Of a stretch of DNA of 64,000 nt, positions 48,236-57,000 are shown piece by piece. Below the pieces are notes generated by a model. It worked only from the letters and a program-made list of their open reading frames with translations. It was not told the DNA's origin and ran no database searches. A program made the translations under genes and the position numbers. Origin of the DNA: Lucifuga dentata (taxonomy: Eukaryota; Chordata; Actinopteri; Ophidiiformes; Bythitidae); the NCBI GenBank assembly GCA_014773175.1, contig VXCM01002020.1:68750-132749 (forward strand). Reading direction: 5' to 3'. How positions within the stretch are numbered: position 1 is the first letter of the stretch; every line of letters begins with the position of its first letter.

Positions 48236-51200
48236 CAATAGTGTCACTGTTCAGAAAACTTAGAGGATATAGTTTTAGTGCATGTGATCTAACCTTAGAA
48301 AAATAATAAACAGAAACAGAATATTCTGTTTGGGGAGTGTGTGTGATCATCTGTGATAGGGTCATGTGTGTGTGTATGTGTGTGTGTGAGAGAGACCCTC
48401 TATTCTCCACATTACCTAAGGAATCTACAATCTGCTTCACCTAACAACATCTTACGATATCAGCACCGAAACAGAAGCAGCAGCCCTGCAGGGGATCTCT
48501 GAGACTATGCAATTACTTGGCGAGTTAACGGCGTGAACCACGCCGCGGTGTGACGAATCCCTTCGGCAGAGCGAGAAAGCAATCCTGGACTTCTCTGCAA
48601 AGTCATTCCCACACAGAGAGAGAGACAGAGAGAGAAAAAAAAGTGCCACCCTGTCCTGATAGCTCGGCCATCATCAGCTGATGTGGATCCGCTCATTTGG
48701 GTTTCACCTGCAGGCTACAGGATTCTGCTGAAAGATGGATTTATCCAGTTATTACATAAACAGGTCCAAAGTAAACAGACCAGGACACTGTCAAAATTGA
48801 CTGCACGTATCCATGACAACATGAGTTACACTGATGACGTGGGCTAGTTTTCTGGAAAAGTGAGGATTACATCAATCAGCCTATTTAGATCATTATTTAA
48901 CATTTGATGATCATAAAGGGGCTAAAATAATCCAATAAATGCAGCTATTAAAATTTGATTTTGTCATATTAACTATACAGAAGCGCAGCCAGGTGTGCTT
49001 CTGTATAGTAGGCAGGTATTTTTATATCCTACACAGTCAGTTTCTCACTCTGTGAACACATTCATAGTTTGATGGAGGTATAATACATCTTCATTTATCA
49101 CTCCAGGTGGCATATTTTTTGTATTTTTTTGCATCGCCCCGTTCCTCACATCCTCTGATCGCTCTCCTTATGGAAATGAGATCATGACAGGTTTACCCAC
49201 TGGCTGGCCCATACCTTTTGGTCTCTCTCTCTCTCTCTCTCTCTCTACCTCCATAACCTTTCTCATCTCTCCAGGGAGAGTTGTCTCAGACACCTGGCAA
49301 CCTGGAAGCTCTTTGTCACCGCAGACAGAAGCACTCTGGGCCGATATTAACTCCCTGACACACACAGCCACCTTTGTCTTCTCCCTCTCTAATGCTTCCT
49401 ATACCTCACTAACTGCCTGCACCTCCTAAGAATGACAATAAAAAAAGAACTCGGCTTCTCTTCATAAACGGGCAAGAAGCGCGCACAATGCAGTTATAAA
49501 AAAAAAAGATGCACTTCAAATAAAATGCTTCTCGAACATTTTGCATAATGAAGTACAACCTGCTACATCAATGTGGAGAAATGCACAATGGCACGTTTAA
49601 GTGTGCGTGGTCACCAAAGCGCTGGTGAGACTTAAAAAAAAAGAGAAAAGAGCTGCATCATAAAACTTCATCTTTTTTCTGGTTGGACACGTGGAAACTT
49701 TAACTAGCAGAGTTAATTTTTCCCAAGTAAAGAGGAAAAACTGCTTAGCGCGAGTAATAAAATAATTCTACTGTATGTGTAACTTCCTGTGGTCCACTTC
49801 ACCAGAAAAAAAAAAACATTTCTACCTGACTGGCCAAGTTTTCTTGTAAAGGAAAGCAGCAAAATGAAATCTGTCAACTTACAGCTCACAGGAAATGTAA
49901 TCTAAAGGTACATTCACCAAAATCCTAACATGTTTACTATCATCACCTGGTAACATCAGGTAGCATGCGGGACAGGAGTGAGCGAATGATTATTAATTGT
50001 CGTTACTCTTAAATGAAAATGTCACTGAGCAGAAATGATCGACAGGACGGGAGGACGTAAACAAGGCAAAAGCCTACAAAGATGAAGTAATCCTGACCAG
50101 ATGTAGGGTGTTTGTGTTCACAAGCCTCGTGCGTTGGTGTTGTACCTGCGTCTGAGCCAGACAGGGTGGCTCATGTCGCTCAGTTACAGCGTCTGACATG
50201 CATTAATTTAAGCTGCATGTGTTAGCCTTAAAGTAGATTTGTTGCATGGTCATTGGAAAAAGACCTGCTGGTTAAATATACATAGTTTCACACAAACTCG
50301 CAACTTACCTTCACCGTACTTAAAGTTAAACGTTCTGATTCAGTATCGAAACAAACAAGCAATCAAAACTACTTTAACAATAAGTAGAAAATCAACATTT
50401 ATGCTGGTTTCTAGAGAGTATTTAACTCTCCACTGTTGTCACTGTCTGTCCAAACTGATGAGACTGGCAAGAAAAACAAGTGGTTTAAAAAAAATAAAAT
50501 AAATCTATCATAAGAGGAGATCAACATACAAGCACTTTGTCATTTTTGTGAAACAAAACAGTAAGGAGCATCATGATCTGCTTTAAGCTGATGTGACTCA
50601 CAACACTTAACACACTTTCATGTTTACTAGCTTTTATAATTAGCCCCTTTACCTGCGTCATCTACATGCCTAAAGCTACAAATTAACATCAAGGCTCAAA
50701 ATAATGACAACTTTAGGTGACACTTTTTTGGAATTGCGCCATCAGCGTCAAAACTAATCCGTCTCTTCTGTCGACTTTTTTTTTCTAATTTAAAAACTAA
50801 AACTAAGGCCTAGAATTCCATTTAAAAAAAATGCATTTATCCTTTAAATTGAATCAGTCTTGCGCAATAAATGTTTCCCTCGAATATGAGAACAGAACAA
50901 TTAAGTTATTTAAAGGCTTTTGCGTGAGCCAAATTCCCTGTTTGCTGTGGCCTGGAGCAGAACATACAGTATAGTTGCACATGTAATATAACTTTACTGA
51001 ACGTCGCATTACATTATCAAATACAGCAGACACCCCACTAAGATCACAAAATGTCTGGAACGCACGTGAATAAGTCATCAAATATTGTATAACGACTATA
51101 CCTTTTAAAGGACCATACCACTGATATTGCGTGAGCCTAATATATTCAATTTTCATACGTTATGTTACTGACAGTCATTTCCCAAAGGATAAAACCGTAT

Positions 51201-53882
51201 TTCAGCTTTCCTGATATTTTGCAAAATCTCTTAATCTTTCAAAATCAAATATTCAAGTGATACACCCACCTTAAAAATCCATGTTTCTCCTGCTAATAGT
51301 TACACAGCCTTATGAAGTCACGGTCCTTTAAATTTTTCCATAAACACAGGTCTTCTTTTGGGACTATATTCCCTGGTGGAGGCATACATTCACTCCACGC
51401 TTTTTATTGAGCTTAAACGCTAAAATTAAGTAACTCTGAAAAAACCTGAATACACGTCTTGTTGGTGATGATGGATTACCTATCCGAAGAATGTTTCAAG
51501 TATCAACAAGTTGATTTTAATAGCAGAATGAACTGAAACCAATGGAGGTCTGGAAGGTAGGAAAAACATTTTTAATTCACTGTTCCAGTAGTATGCTTTG
51601 GGAAACGATTGTCAGTAACGTTACATGTATGAAAATTGAATATATTAGGCTCAAAGACACAAAGTGGTTGGTATGGTCCTTTAAACAAATCTTGCCATAG
51701 AAAACATTAGAAATCCCCTCACAACCTAAAAAATTACATCAGCTGGAAGACAGCTTAAACGTTTCATCAACTTGGAAGAACGGTAAGAGATGCTCAGCAT
51801 TAAAACGTACGTAACGGAAGAGTTTAACGAAACGTCCTCACCTGTAACATTAATGTTAAAACTGTTGGGATTTAAGAGCACACGGGTAAAACAAGTCACC
51901 AATCAGTGATGAGATCAATAACGGCTACGGAATTTTGTTACTTTGTGGCTGCCGTCAGTGTGTGATGGACACATGAGGGTGCGGGGGACGATATTAGGTG
52001 GTTGATGCTTGTAAGACTGGGAATAGGGAAAGTGTGGAGGGTCTGTGGCAGTATGTACAGTATGTAGTACCTTATCATGGCACTTTATCAGCCTCATTTC
52101 TTTTCTGCCTCTGTGACACCACATACCTGTCCATAGTTGTCTATCCCAGTCACTAATCTATTGAGATTGAGTAAATCAAAAGCGGTCCTCAAGGACTGGC
52201 CAATAGATGTGAGTCCTGTTGCCCGGAGGTTCCTCAATTCTGTCATGAACGTGGCATGGCTCTCTTTCCATCCAGCCTTTAGGGGAGGAAAAAAAAAATA
52301 AAGAAAACCCACAAAGATTTGATTAATAGCATGCTTAAAACTAACATCCCTGCAGACATGTTGCAGAGATCAATGGTTAACATGAAAATCAAATTTCAGT
52401 GTTTGAACAAATGATAAACATTTCCTCTCCATTTGAAAGCACTGCAGTCCAAAAAAAAAAACAAAAAACAAAAAACAGCTAGATCCGTTTTTTTAATGTC
52501 TACTGCAAACAGCCTGTAATCATGAATTAGAAAACTAGCAAAGTTGCAAATGTGTTCTCAGTAAAATTGGTCTAAACAAGTAAAGTAGGCTAGTCTGTCA
52601 GCCCCCCCCCCCNNNNNNNNNNNNNNNNNNNNNNNNNNNNNNNNNNNNNNNNNNNNNNNNNNNNNNNNNNNNNNNNNNNNNNNNNNNNNNNNNNNNNNNN
52701 NNNNNNNNNNNNNNNNNNNNNNNNNNNNNNNNNNNNNNNNNNNNNNNNNNNNNNNNNNNNNNNNNNNNNNNNNNNNNNNNNNNNNNNNNNNNNNNNNNNN
52801 NNNNNNNNNNNNNNNNNNNNNNNNNNNNNNNNNNNNNNNNNNNNNNNNNNNNNNNNNNNNNNNNNNNNNNNNNNNNNNNNNNNNNNNNNNNNNNNNNNNN
52901 NNNNNNNNNNNNNNNNNNNNNNNNNNNNNNNNNNNNNNNNNNNNNNNNNNNNNNNNNNNNNNNNNNNNNNNNNNNNNNNNNNNNNNNNNNNNNNNNNNNN
53001 NNNNNNNNNNNNNNNNNNNNNNNNNNNNNNNNNNNNNNNNNNNNNNNNNNNNNNNNNNNNNNNNNNNNNNNNNNNNNNNNNNNNNNNNNNNNNNNNNNNN
53101 NNNNNNNNNNNNNNNNNNNNNNNNNNNNNNNNNNNNNNNNNNNNNNNNNNNNNNNNNNNNNNNNNNNNNNNNNNNNNNNNNNNNNNNNNNNNNNNNNNNN
53201 NNNNNNNNNNNNNNNNNNNNNNNNNNNNNNNNNNNNNNNNNNNNNNNNNNNNNNNNNNNNNNNNNNNNNNNNNNNNNNNNNNNNNNNNNNNNNNNNNNNN
53301 NNNNNNNNNNNNNNNNNNNNNNNNNNNCCCCCTCCTCCCCCCAGACATCACCTCGCTGTATAAATAACACCCAGAGTTCCTTGCTGCTCACACTGAAACA
53401 AAATGTCGGCCATGTTTTAAAGGGGGTATGAAAGCTCCTCCTGAAGATTTCTCTCTACACAATTGATGTAGCGATCACAACGTGGAGGAGCGATGGGAGG
53501 ACAGTCAATCTGCGCAATGTAAAGCTGGACAAGACCTGAAGGCAAAAACTCTACCTTTATCCCGCACGGAAAGTCTTCAAAATTTACCAACATATACCGG
53601 TCCCCTCGGCTCGCCGGATCTCTCCCTCTGAGCTGTGGAAATAGTAGACAATTATTGACCGTTATCGAGACATCAGGTTTGACAGGCGAGCTTTCAACAG
53701 TACAATGATGATCTGGAAGCGCAATCCCGCTCGGGATCTCCCAATATTAATGTGACCCGTGGTTACAGTACCTTCATAAAAGTCTCAACAGCGCCTTTTG
53801 CTATGTCCAGATAGGTAGTGCCCAGATGGGAGCGCTGGTTCATTGAAGAGGACGTGTCTACCAGAAAAAGTAAAACGGGCAT
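22676..53882 (-). CDS. ints6: ints6: Integrator complex subunit 6, whole gene in 18 coding exons
   Basis: Eighteen coding exons on the minus strand join in phase and give about 865 residues plus a few lost at the N beside exon 8; human INTS6 has 887. The N-terminal von Willebrand A domain spans about residues 1-200 and starts MPVLLFLVDTSSSMNQ, with the DxSxS metal-binding (MIDAS) motif. A conserved central region follows (PFRWDQRLFALVLR, KLIYVRPNPKTGVPIGHW), then an acidic, low-conservation exon 16. The C-terminal INTS6/SAGE1/DDX26B-type domain (IFHLLKQIQGTLETRLIFLQ) ends the protein. Family knowledge: INTS6 is a nuclear Integrator subunit that, with INTS8, tethers PP2A to promoter-proximal RNA polymerase II; Integrator also processes snRNAs. 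The paralogue INTS6L is disfavoured because serpine3 and wdfy2 flank the gene. Many introns contain A/B transposons. Confidence 0.96.
22916..23844. mobile_element. B-family composite filling ints6 intron 17
   Basis: The left end is TTAAAGGATCATTTTTGCAT and the right end is CCGGTATGCTCCTTTAA. The interior holds B segments in both orientations, meeting near 23430, so it looks like two copies joined head to head. Confidence 0.8.
23870..23963 (-). CDS. ints6: ints6 exon 17, C-terminal domain
   Basis: The acceptor is TTTGCTTAG and the donor is GCAGCCAG|GTACTC. The exon is 94 nt. It encodes YEKIFHLLKQIQGTLETRLI and FLQNIIKEAA. A B element ends 25 nt from the donor. Confidence 0.95.
24470..25345. 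repeat. 18-bp minisatellite (GCTACTAGCATTACTTAT-type) in ints6 intron 16
   Basis: About 48 units of an 18-bp repeat with variants. Because 18 is a multiple of three, several frames stay open and read as leucine-alanine-methionine or serine-asparagine repeats; these are not genes. Confidence 0.9.
25539..25901 (-). CDS. ints6: ints6 exon 16, acidic variable region
   Basis: The acceptor is AACCTGCAG and the donor is GGAAGAC|GTACGT. The exon is 363 nt. It starts with an acidic stretch (DVDVDDGAEPDLI) rich in D, E, S and P and ends with the conserved NNELRTLINKEIRKPGR, where the C-terminal domain begins. Confidence 0.95.
25982..26112. repeat. Fragment of the piggyBac-like MITE
   Basis: TTAACCCTCTGGAGTCTTAA, then ACAGACTTTCCTTCACTTTC and AGAATATTCTACAATCAAGC, as in 22090-22315. 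Confidence 0.6.
26194..26380 (-). CDS. ints6: ints6 exon 15
   Basis: The acceptor is CTTCTTAG and the donor is TCGGCCG|GTAAGA. The exon is 187 nt, phase 0 to 1. It encodes GMMIDEADEIITGTQNKGKR and GPKRRRCMSPLLR, a basic patch that may be a nuclear localisation signal (inference). Confidence 0.95.
26456..27260. mobile_element. B-family composite in ints6 intron 14
   Basis: The left end is TTAAAGGGGCATGCCTGTGA. A second B left end (AGACCATACTGATGATTTTG) follows at 26703. The right end is decayed near GTGTGCAAAATCGGCGATG. Confidence 0.75.
27854..28445 (+). mobile_element. A-family element, full length (reference orientation)
   Basis: The ends are TTAAAGGACCATACCATCGG and CATGGTATGGTCCTTTAA. 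The interior order is GATACACCCACCTTAAAAAT, GGGACTATATTCCCCGGTGG, GATGATGGATTACCTATCCC, AACCAATGGAGGTCTGGAAG. It has no conserved long frame, so it is non-autonomous. Confidence 0.92.
28446..30176. other. ints6 intron 14, AT-rich part
   Basis: 29050-29780 is unusually rich in short AGTACT/GTACTA words but has no clear period. There is a fragment of the TTAA-CCCT repeat at about 28766-28880. No exon seen. Confidence 0.5.
30177..30319 (-). CDS. ints6: ints6 exon 14
   Basis: The acceptor is CCATCTCCAG and the donor is AAAAAG|GTACAT. The exon is 143 nt, phase 1 to 0. It encodes QLHSVPIAQMGNYQDFLKAA and RLHTFGNPFKLDKK, strongly conserved in INTS6. Confidence 0.96.
30405..30531 (-). CDS. ints6: ints6 exon 13
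   Basis: The acceptor is CCTCCTCAG and the donor is GACGCAG|GTAGGA. The exon is 127 nt, phase 0 to 1. It encodes SQKPQPFRNPYDICRSQLLD and LSRMRRNLIKTS. Confidence 0.94.
30587..31828. mobile_element. Candidate DNA element with AGGCCGTTACACACC ends, LINE inside
   Basis: AAGGCCGTTACACACCG at the left and CTGGTGTGTGACGGCCT at the right are inverses. A LINE relic occupies the middle. The target duplication is not clear. Confidence 0.5.
30879..31740 (+). pseudogene. LINE reverse-transcriptase C-terminal relic in ints6 intron 12
   Basis: The first 150 codons are open (WLKKVTEQRLEDQFLQKRSS and DLYVEFKKEFKFEKYLLQQN). The frame then shifts near 31330, continues as PKVTGRYIGLERKKRMCKLC, and shifts again near 31423 to EYHELFEC. 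The C..C...EYH.LF.C pattern is the zinc-knuckle end of non-LTR retrotransposon ORF2. A (GAAT)n tail follows at about 31718-31738, as in CR1/L2/Rex-type LINEs. It lies on the strand opposite to ints6 and is broken. Confidence 0.75.
32000..32218 (-). CDS. ints6: ints6 exon 12
   Basis: The acceptor is ATACCTCCAG and the donor is AACTAC|GTATGT. It has 73 codons, with GLSMAQRRDFTQQLQSVMG and LNPKEFQGFQLAQLNY. Confidence 0.94.
32412..32522 (-). CDS. ints6: ints6 exon 11
   Basis: The acceptor is TTTTTCATAG and the donor is CAGCAG|GTGTGT. It has 37 codons, with APNLLADNMEYGLSYSVVSY and LKKLSQQ. Confidence 0.96.
32598..33165. mobile_element. B-family element filling ints6 intron 10
   Basis: The left end is AAAGGACCATACCGGTGAT (left TTAA lost to GAAA) and the right end is GGCATATATGGTCCTTTAA. 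Intron 10 is 674 nt and the element is about 568 nt of it. Confidence 0.88.
33197..33291 (-). CDS. ints6: ints6 exon 10
   Basis: The acceptor is TATTGCAG and the donor is ATCGGG|GTCAGT, a slightly unusual donor chosen because it joins YYIG to PLRKA in phase 0. It encodes KFKPNLKWRQSFENYLKTMP. A B element starts 31 nt into the following intron. Confidence 0.94.
33861..33985. mobile_element. Minimal 125-bp B-type element, TIRs only
   Basis: TTAAAGGACCATACTGGTGA at the left and CACAAGAATGGTCCTTTAA at the right, with almost nothing between the two arms. It is an extreme internal-deletion derivative. Confidence 0.88.
34374..34506 (-). CDS. ints6: ints6 exon 9
   Basis: The acceptor is CTCCTTCCAG and the donor is CTTCTGG|GTAAGG. 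The exon is 133 nt, phase 0 to 1. It encodes VFVCNSAKYSDLGQPCGYLK and CVNMFVMPYNYPVLLPLL. Confidence 0.96.
35410..35890. repeat. Unassigned repeat, copy 1 (inverted to 39893-40400)
   Basis: Blocks GGCTGGACTTTATGGTGTGC, GAGTGTATCCTGCCATATGG, CTCAATTTGAGAACTGCTCA, GAGCAATAAACCTGCTGAAT and CAGGTTCTAGAGATGTTGGT recur as reverse complements at 39893-40400. Confidence 0.75.
36939..37535. mobile_element. B-family element, full length, in ints6 intron 8
   Basis: The ends are TTAAAGGACCATACCGCCAA and CGCTAGTATGCTCCTTTAA. The interior has GGAAATATAGTCCCAGGAGA. Confidence 0.88.
37734..37778. repeat. (GT)n tract beside the ints6 exon 8 donor
   Basis: About 22 GT units, which are (CA)n on the ints6 strand, beginning about 9 nt after the donor. 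Confidence 0.93.
37788..37931 (-). CDS. ints6: ints6 exon 8, 5' edge damaged by a single-N join
   Basis: The exon encodes AHPHVRFSCAEAEPMVIDKV and YELEPSPLTQYILERKSPH, and ends TGGCAG|GTACAG. The 5' edge abuts an N at 37932 and a run of C (coding strand). The only nearby AG (37928-37929) gives the wrong phase and an early stop, so the real acceptor and a few residues are missing from the assembly. A (CA)n tract on the coding strand begins about 9 nt inside the following intron. Confidence 0.88.
38851..39002 (-). CDS. ints6: ints6 exon 7
   Basis: The acceptor is TCTTCCAG and the donor is ACGCTG|GTACGA. The exon is 152 nt, phase 1 to 0. It encodes QPWHCCHKLIYVRPNPKTGV and IGHWPIPESFWPDQNSPTL. 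Confidence 0.96.
39649..39774 (-). CDS. ints6: ints6 exon 6
   Basis: The acceptor is TGTTGCAG and the donor is CTGGAGG|GTAAGA. The exon is 126 nt, phase 1 to 1. It encodes SYSVFSQRMLNQCLESLVQK and VVINFEKTGPDPPP. Confidence 0.96.
39893..40400. repeat. Unassigned repeat, copy 2 (inverted)
   Basis: The reverse complement of blocks of 35410-35890, largely in the same order, with one extra partial block at 39893-39985. Confidence 0.75.
40428..41875 (+). pseudogene. Tc1-like transposase relic, split by an A element
   Basis: The left part has GTGTGCATAATTATTGGCAC and the helix-turn-helix segment GTTGTTGAGCTGCAAAATCA; the right part, 41554-41875, reads KAGELQTLV.FWVQKVSKAT and HHLHNHKLFGRV. These resemble Tc1 transposase domains. 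The A element 40978-41553 sits between. Stops and small indels make it non-functional. Confidence 0.8.
40978..41553 (-). mobile_element. A-family element, full length, inside the Tc1 relic
   Basis: The ends are TTAAAGGACCATACCACC and GGATGGTATGGTCCTTTAA. The relic's own sequence on each side (CAGGGTGATAA | TAACTTTAAAGC) suits a single TTAA in the undisturbed Tc1. Confidence 0.92.
42480..42967 (+). repeat. LINE 3' tail ending in (TTATC)n
   Basis: TGTGCAATAATTTATTTGCA, repeated TACTT words, then CCCTCGGGATAAATAAAGG and TTATCTTATCTTATC form a LINE tail common in fish. About 70 nt are duplicated across the N at 42698. Confidence 0.65.
43375..43638 (-). pseudogene. hAT-transposase-like zinc-finger relic
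   Basis: The minus-strand frame reads ALRTTLFISASCANPKPLCL then ICQTTVAVCKAANIKSRYET and KHDAN. The CLIC...N...YETKH pattern resembles the BED-type zinc finger of hAT-derived proteins (GTF2IRD2/ZBED-like). No downstream catalytic domain is seen. Confidence 0.6.
44241..44820. mobile_element. C-family Tc1-like element (copy 2, uninterrupted)
   Basis: ACGCTCAAAAGTGTGTCACT at the left and AAACTTTTGAGCGGTAGTT at the right. It matches copy 1 (5968-7632) throughout and gives the empty sites for its L1 and A insertions. About 55 nt are duplicated across the N at 44350. Confidence 0.75.
45216..45812 (+). mobile_element. A-family element, full length, in ints6 intron 5
   Basis: The ends are TTAAAGGACCATACTGGCGA and GCAAAATGGTCCTTTAA. 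The interior is as in 27854-28445. Confidence 0.9.
46247..46430 (-). CDS. ints6: ints6 exon 5
   Basis: The acceptor is CTCCTCCAG and the donor is ACCGGAG|GTAAGG. The exon is 184 nt, phase 0 to 1. It encodes LHLPLATPLPGSELTKEPFR and the WDQRLFALVLR segment typical of INTS6. Confidence 0.96.
46899..47808 (-). mobile_element. A-family element with an internal repeat insertion, ints6 intron 4
   Basis: The ends are TTAAAGGACCATACCACTA and GGATGGTATGGTCCTTTAA. About 47005-47335 is foreign: GATGAAGCCGTTTGGATGAA, CGGTGAAATGTTTCAGAAT and CTGGATGACTGAGAATCTTC, which I recall as a common fish LINE-tail repeat. Confidence 0.85.
48047..48136 (-). CDS. ints6: ints6 exon 4
   Basis: The acceptor is CTTGTTGCAG and the donor is GATGAG|GTCAGC. 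It has 30 codons, GRNPFFLEPAIIIAITDGNK then LTSSSGIQDE. The ITDG segment is the late metal-site strand of the vWA fold. Confidence 0.96.
48137..51114. other. ints6 intron 3, left part
   Basis: Poly(A) near 48200, a (CT)n tract at 49221-49247 and AT-rich DNA. No exon or clear transposon seen. Confidence 0.5.
51115..51684 (+). mobile_element. A-family element, full length, in ints6 intron 3
   Basis: The ends are TTAAAGGACCATACCACTG and TTGGTATGGTCCTTTAA. The interior order is the same as in 27854-28445. Confidence 0.9.
52127..52276 (-). CDS. ints6: ints6 exon 3
   Basis: The acceptor is CCCTAAAG and the donor is GGACAG|GTATGT. It has 50 codons, beginning AGWKESHATFMTEL and including GQSLRTAFDLLNLNRLVTG, in phase 0 on both sides. 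Confidence 0.96.
52613..53327. other. Assembly gap (715 N) in ints6 intron 2
   Basis: A run of N bounded by C-rich sequence on both sides. Long frames drawn through it are meaningless. Confidence 0.99.
53555..53632 (-). CDS. ints6: ints6 exon 2
   Basis: The acceptor is TTCCACAG and the donor is ATAAAG|GTAGAG. It has 26 codons, LRGRDPASRGDRYMLVNFED then FPCGIK, part of the vWA domain. The long N gap lies in the next intron. Confidence 0.95.
53772..53882 (-). CDS. ints6: ints6 exon 1 (start, MIDAS motif)
   Basis: The ATG is at 53882-53880 with an A at -3. The exon is 111 nt (37 codons), ends ATGAAG|GTACTG in phase 0, and encodes MPVLLFLVDTSSSMNQRSHL with the DTSSS metal-binding motif. Confidence 0.95.
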
Positions 53883-54261
53883 TGTGATGCTAATGACGCG
53901 TTCTGCATGGACTTGGTGTCAGTTCAACCGACCAAAACGCAAAAATATCTTTTGTTCTTCTGCCGCCTGTATCACCTCTTAGCTAGGTAGCTAGCTGGCT
54001 AACTGTCTTGTCTCACAAATTCTTTCAAAAAAAGTGTAAGAACAGTGAGTGTAGAAGCCCTTTCCAGATAAACTAAACTAAAAACCTCACACCGTAGGGG
54101 CAGCTTATTGATTTACGAGGGATTTTGATAATTTTTACAATATTTTGTCAAATATTCCTAAGTTGCATAGCAACTAAGTTCCGCCTCATACTGAGCCCTG
54201 CTTCTCCCTACACTGAACGCGCTGTGTCTTGTCCGCTGGTTCTAACCTAAGCTCCGCGCCT

Positions 54262-54323
54262 GACCCCGCCTCCCCAGCGGGCTTTCAGTGTCACGTGCAG
54301 AACTGCGCAGTTCTCATTGGCTA
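54262..54323 (-). promoter_or_regulatory. ints6: Likely ints6 core promoter elements
   Basis: About 400 nt upstream of the ints6 ATG lie a GC box (GACCCCGCCTCCC, 54262-54274), an E-box CACGTG (54292-54297), the perfect palindrome GAACTGCGCAGTTC (54300-54313) and, on the minus strand, a CCAAT box (54316-54320). This clustering is typical of a TATA-less housekeeping promoter. The transcription start is not determined. Confidence 0.5.
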
Positions 54324-55559
54324 GCTGAGATGACTAATTATCATATCCAAATAAGGCCAAAGCCACAGTGTCTGGTGCGCATGCTTGCTTGTCCGAGAGG
54401 GCTGGAATGTGAGGAAAAATATTCTGTACATGCATGTTGAAAATATAACATATGTAGTTTACACTGTTTGCTGGAGCAACAGTGATTTCTGAGCAGATGT
54501 TTTTTTTTTTTTTTTTTTTTCAGGAACAGATGCATATCTGCCTCGAGAGCTGATTACATAATCAGCGTTGACTTCATCCTATGCACGGGCGTGGGCTAGT
54601 GTGAAAAACAGCCCATGGAAAACTGTGGAAGGAACTGAGGGCAAAGATAGCCAATGTGTAAAACAATTACAGTGAAATATTAACCGGTAAAGAGACGCAG
54701 AAATAATATGACTAATTAAAGATTCGATTCCGCCAAGCGACGTGGAGAAAATCACGTTCAGCTGACAGACATAAGCGCAGTCACATACCCTGCAACATAG
54801 CAATAGCTAATATTTTTGTCTTTGTCATGTGCATTAGGCCACATCAAAAGAAATCATCTCAGTGACTGATATAAGTCAGAAATGTCCTATTTGTTAGCCT
54901 TGCTGATATCTAATGGATGTAGCAGTTTTGTCAGAGCTGCGTGTAGTTTACACAAATATGACATGCGGTCACGTGGCATTGCTTTGTTTACTACACATTT
55001 TAAAAAATGAGAAATTAACTTTATCCCCAAATACGGAAACATGTCGTCCTGATTGCCGGTAGGGTTCACTCTAGCTGTTTATTCCACGTGACACTAAAGC
55101 AGACGTAGGCGATTGTGCAATACAATTTACATAATGTAGTTAGCTCCGTGGGAAATATAATCACTTCCTTAAAAATAAGAGGAAAACATCCGGCTGCTGA
55201 CTGTCGCGAAGAGTAGGCAGAGCGTCTTTCTGCTTCATAATTGACAGAGTTCTCTATAGCAAGTCACACACACACACACACACACAGCACTTCTTCCGCT
55301 TTCCACTGGCGCATTTCTCAAAATAAATGATAAAAATAAAAGCTACTTGACCAAATACTTATGGTGATATTTATTGATCATACTAATGAATTACACTATA
55401 CTGTACTCTATTTACTGAGAGTCTAAGTCTACTCGTGAATTAAAATGGGAACTAAATGAATTAAAAGGTCAACATCCCCTTATTTTCCAGTATGGGCTGA
55501 AAAGTGGTTGTTGATTTGTTCTCTATTACATACATTTCTCAATATTTTCATTCACTCTC
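54324..55559. other. Intergenic region upstream of ints6
   Basis: Between the divergent ints6 and wdfy2 genes. A poly(T) run lies at 54500-54520 and (CA)n at 55266-55287. No gene seen. Confidence 0.5.
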
Positions 55560-56100
55560 ATCTTAGTAATATAATAACTTTATTTATATAGCACCTTTCT
55601 AAAACCAAACTTACAAGGTGCTGCACAGATCATGCATTTAGACACAAAAGATAAAATCCAAGTACTGTAGACAAAACAACAATTATACAAAAGAACAGAA
55701 TTAAATAACGACAATAAAACAGTGTAACAATTAAGATAAGGCCTTATGATAAAAGAAAGCTTTCAGTCGTGTTTTAAAAGAAGGCACTGACTTCACCAGC
55801 CTGAGATCCTCAGGCAGCAAATTCCACAGCTTAGCAAGGGCCTGATCACCTTTGGTAACAAGGTGAGATTCAGGAACTATCAACGCGTTCCTGTCAGAGA
55901 ATCTCAAGCAGCAGTCAGGCTCCTAAGAAGTAAAAAGATCACAGATATAGATAGGAGCCTGGCAGTGTAAGGCTTTAAAAACAAGCAATAAAATCTTAAA
56001 ATCAACCTAAAATTAACTGGTAACCAGTGAAGGCCAGCAAGAGTTGGAGTGATGTGATCATTTCTTCTGGAACGAGCTAAAAGCCAAGCAGCGGTGTTTT
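55560..56100 (-). repeat. LINE-tail-type interspersed repeat
   Basis: TTTATTTATATAGCACCTTT at the left, AGCAAATTCCACAGCTTAGC, and AACTGGTAACCAGTGAAGGC near the right. The motif order is shared with 13665-14310. Confidence 0.65.
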
Positions 56101-56989
56101 GTATTTATTTAGTATTTTACATATTGTTCTTTTTAATCGGTGATGGATTAAGATATCATTTAAGACAGGGCTTCCATAGGAATGTTATAAATTCCATTTA
56201 TTTCACATTACGCATATAATATATTTTACTATTTTCTGATGCTGTTGTTGTCGGACAGAATTTCTCATTTGTTCATACTTTTGTCACTTTGATGACCTTT
56301 AAAATTTATTATGAAATCCATGGAAAAGTTAACCGGAAGAGTGTATGTTTGTATCGTTCGCCTGTTGCGAGGATCTAAAACTATTTTTATATCCTCAATT
56401 TCATATTACATTACATTACATTAATTTTTTTTGTTAACACACAACATCGAGTCACCTCTTTAACCAATAAGTTCTATTTATTTCACTTTTTTTAAAAAAA
56501 AAATTAAAAAAAAATTATGCATGCCGTATTACATTTTACAATGAAAGTCTAAACCGGATGTATTGTCATTATGATTGCTTGACTTCCGTGTGGGTGTTTA
56601 ATCTTCAAAATAAAAGCATAACAGATTAAACTTTTTTTATTTTCTAATATCAATTCAATAAGAATTAAATTACTAATTTGCAATATTATAAAAATAAAAA
56701 TTAGATATTTATGTGTAATACTCTTCCAATTTAGTGACTGCATATCACCGATCAGCAACTGTGTATTGTAGATTGTAATGTATATTCTACACTGTATAAT
56801 TGCTACAGTATTCCAAAAGATAATAAAAAATCGATTGAGACCAAAACATTAGCCTACTTCAAACCTGTACTTTGATTATTTCTGCTGTACAGTGTAGTGT
56901 CAAATATCACCATTATGTGTTTGTCTTACTTGTCTGCAGTGTTTTTTTTAAATAAAGTATAGCATACACGATGAGTTTTTGCTATATTA

Positions 56990-57000
56990 TGCGCATGCGT
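56990..57000 (+). promoter_or_regulatory. wdfy2: NRF-1-type site in the wdfy2 promoter
   Basis: TGCGCATGCGT matches the NRF-1 palindromic consensus and lies 318 nt upstream of the wdfy2 ATG, at the start of a GC-richer stretch (57000-57320) that probably holds the transcription start. Confidence 0.55.

Noticed and set aside
49168..49429. Open frames on both strands around a (CT)n tract
   Set aside because: They overlap a simple repeat in ints6 intron 3 and show no domain or splice-site support.
52558..53391. Frames of over 250 codons
   Set aside because: They are almost entirely N.
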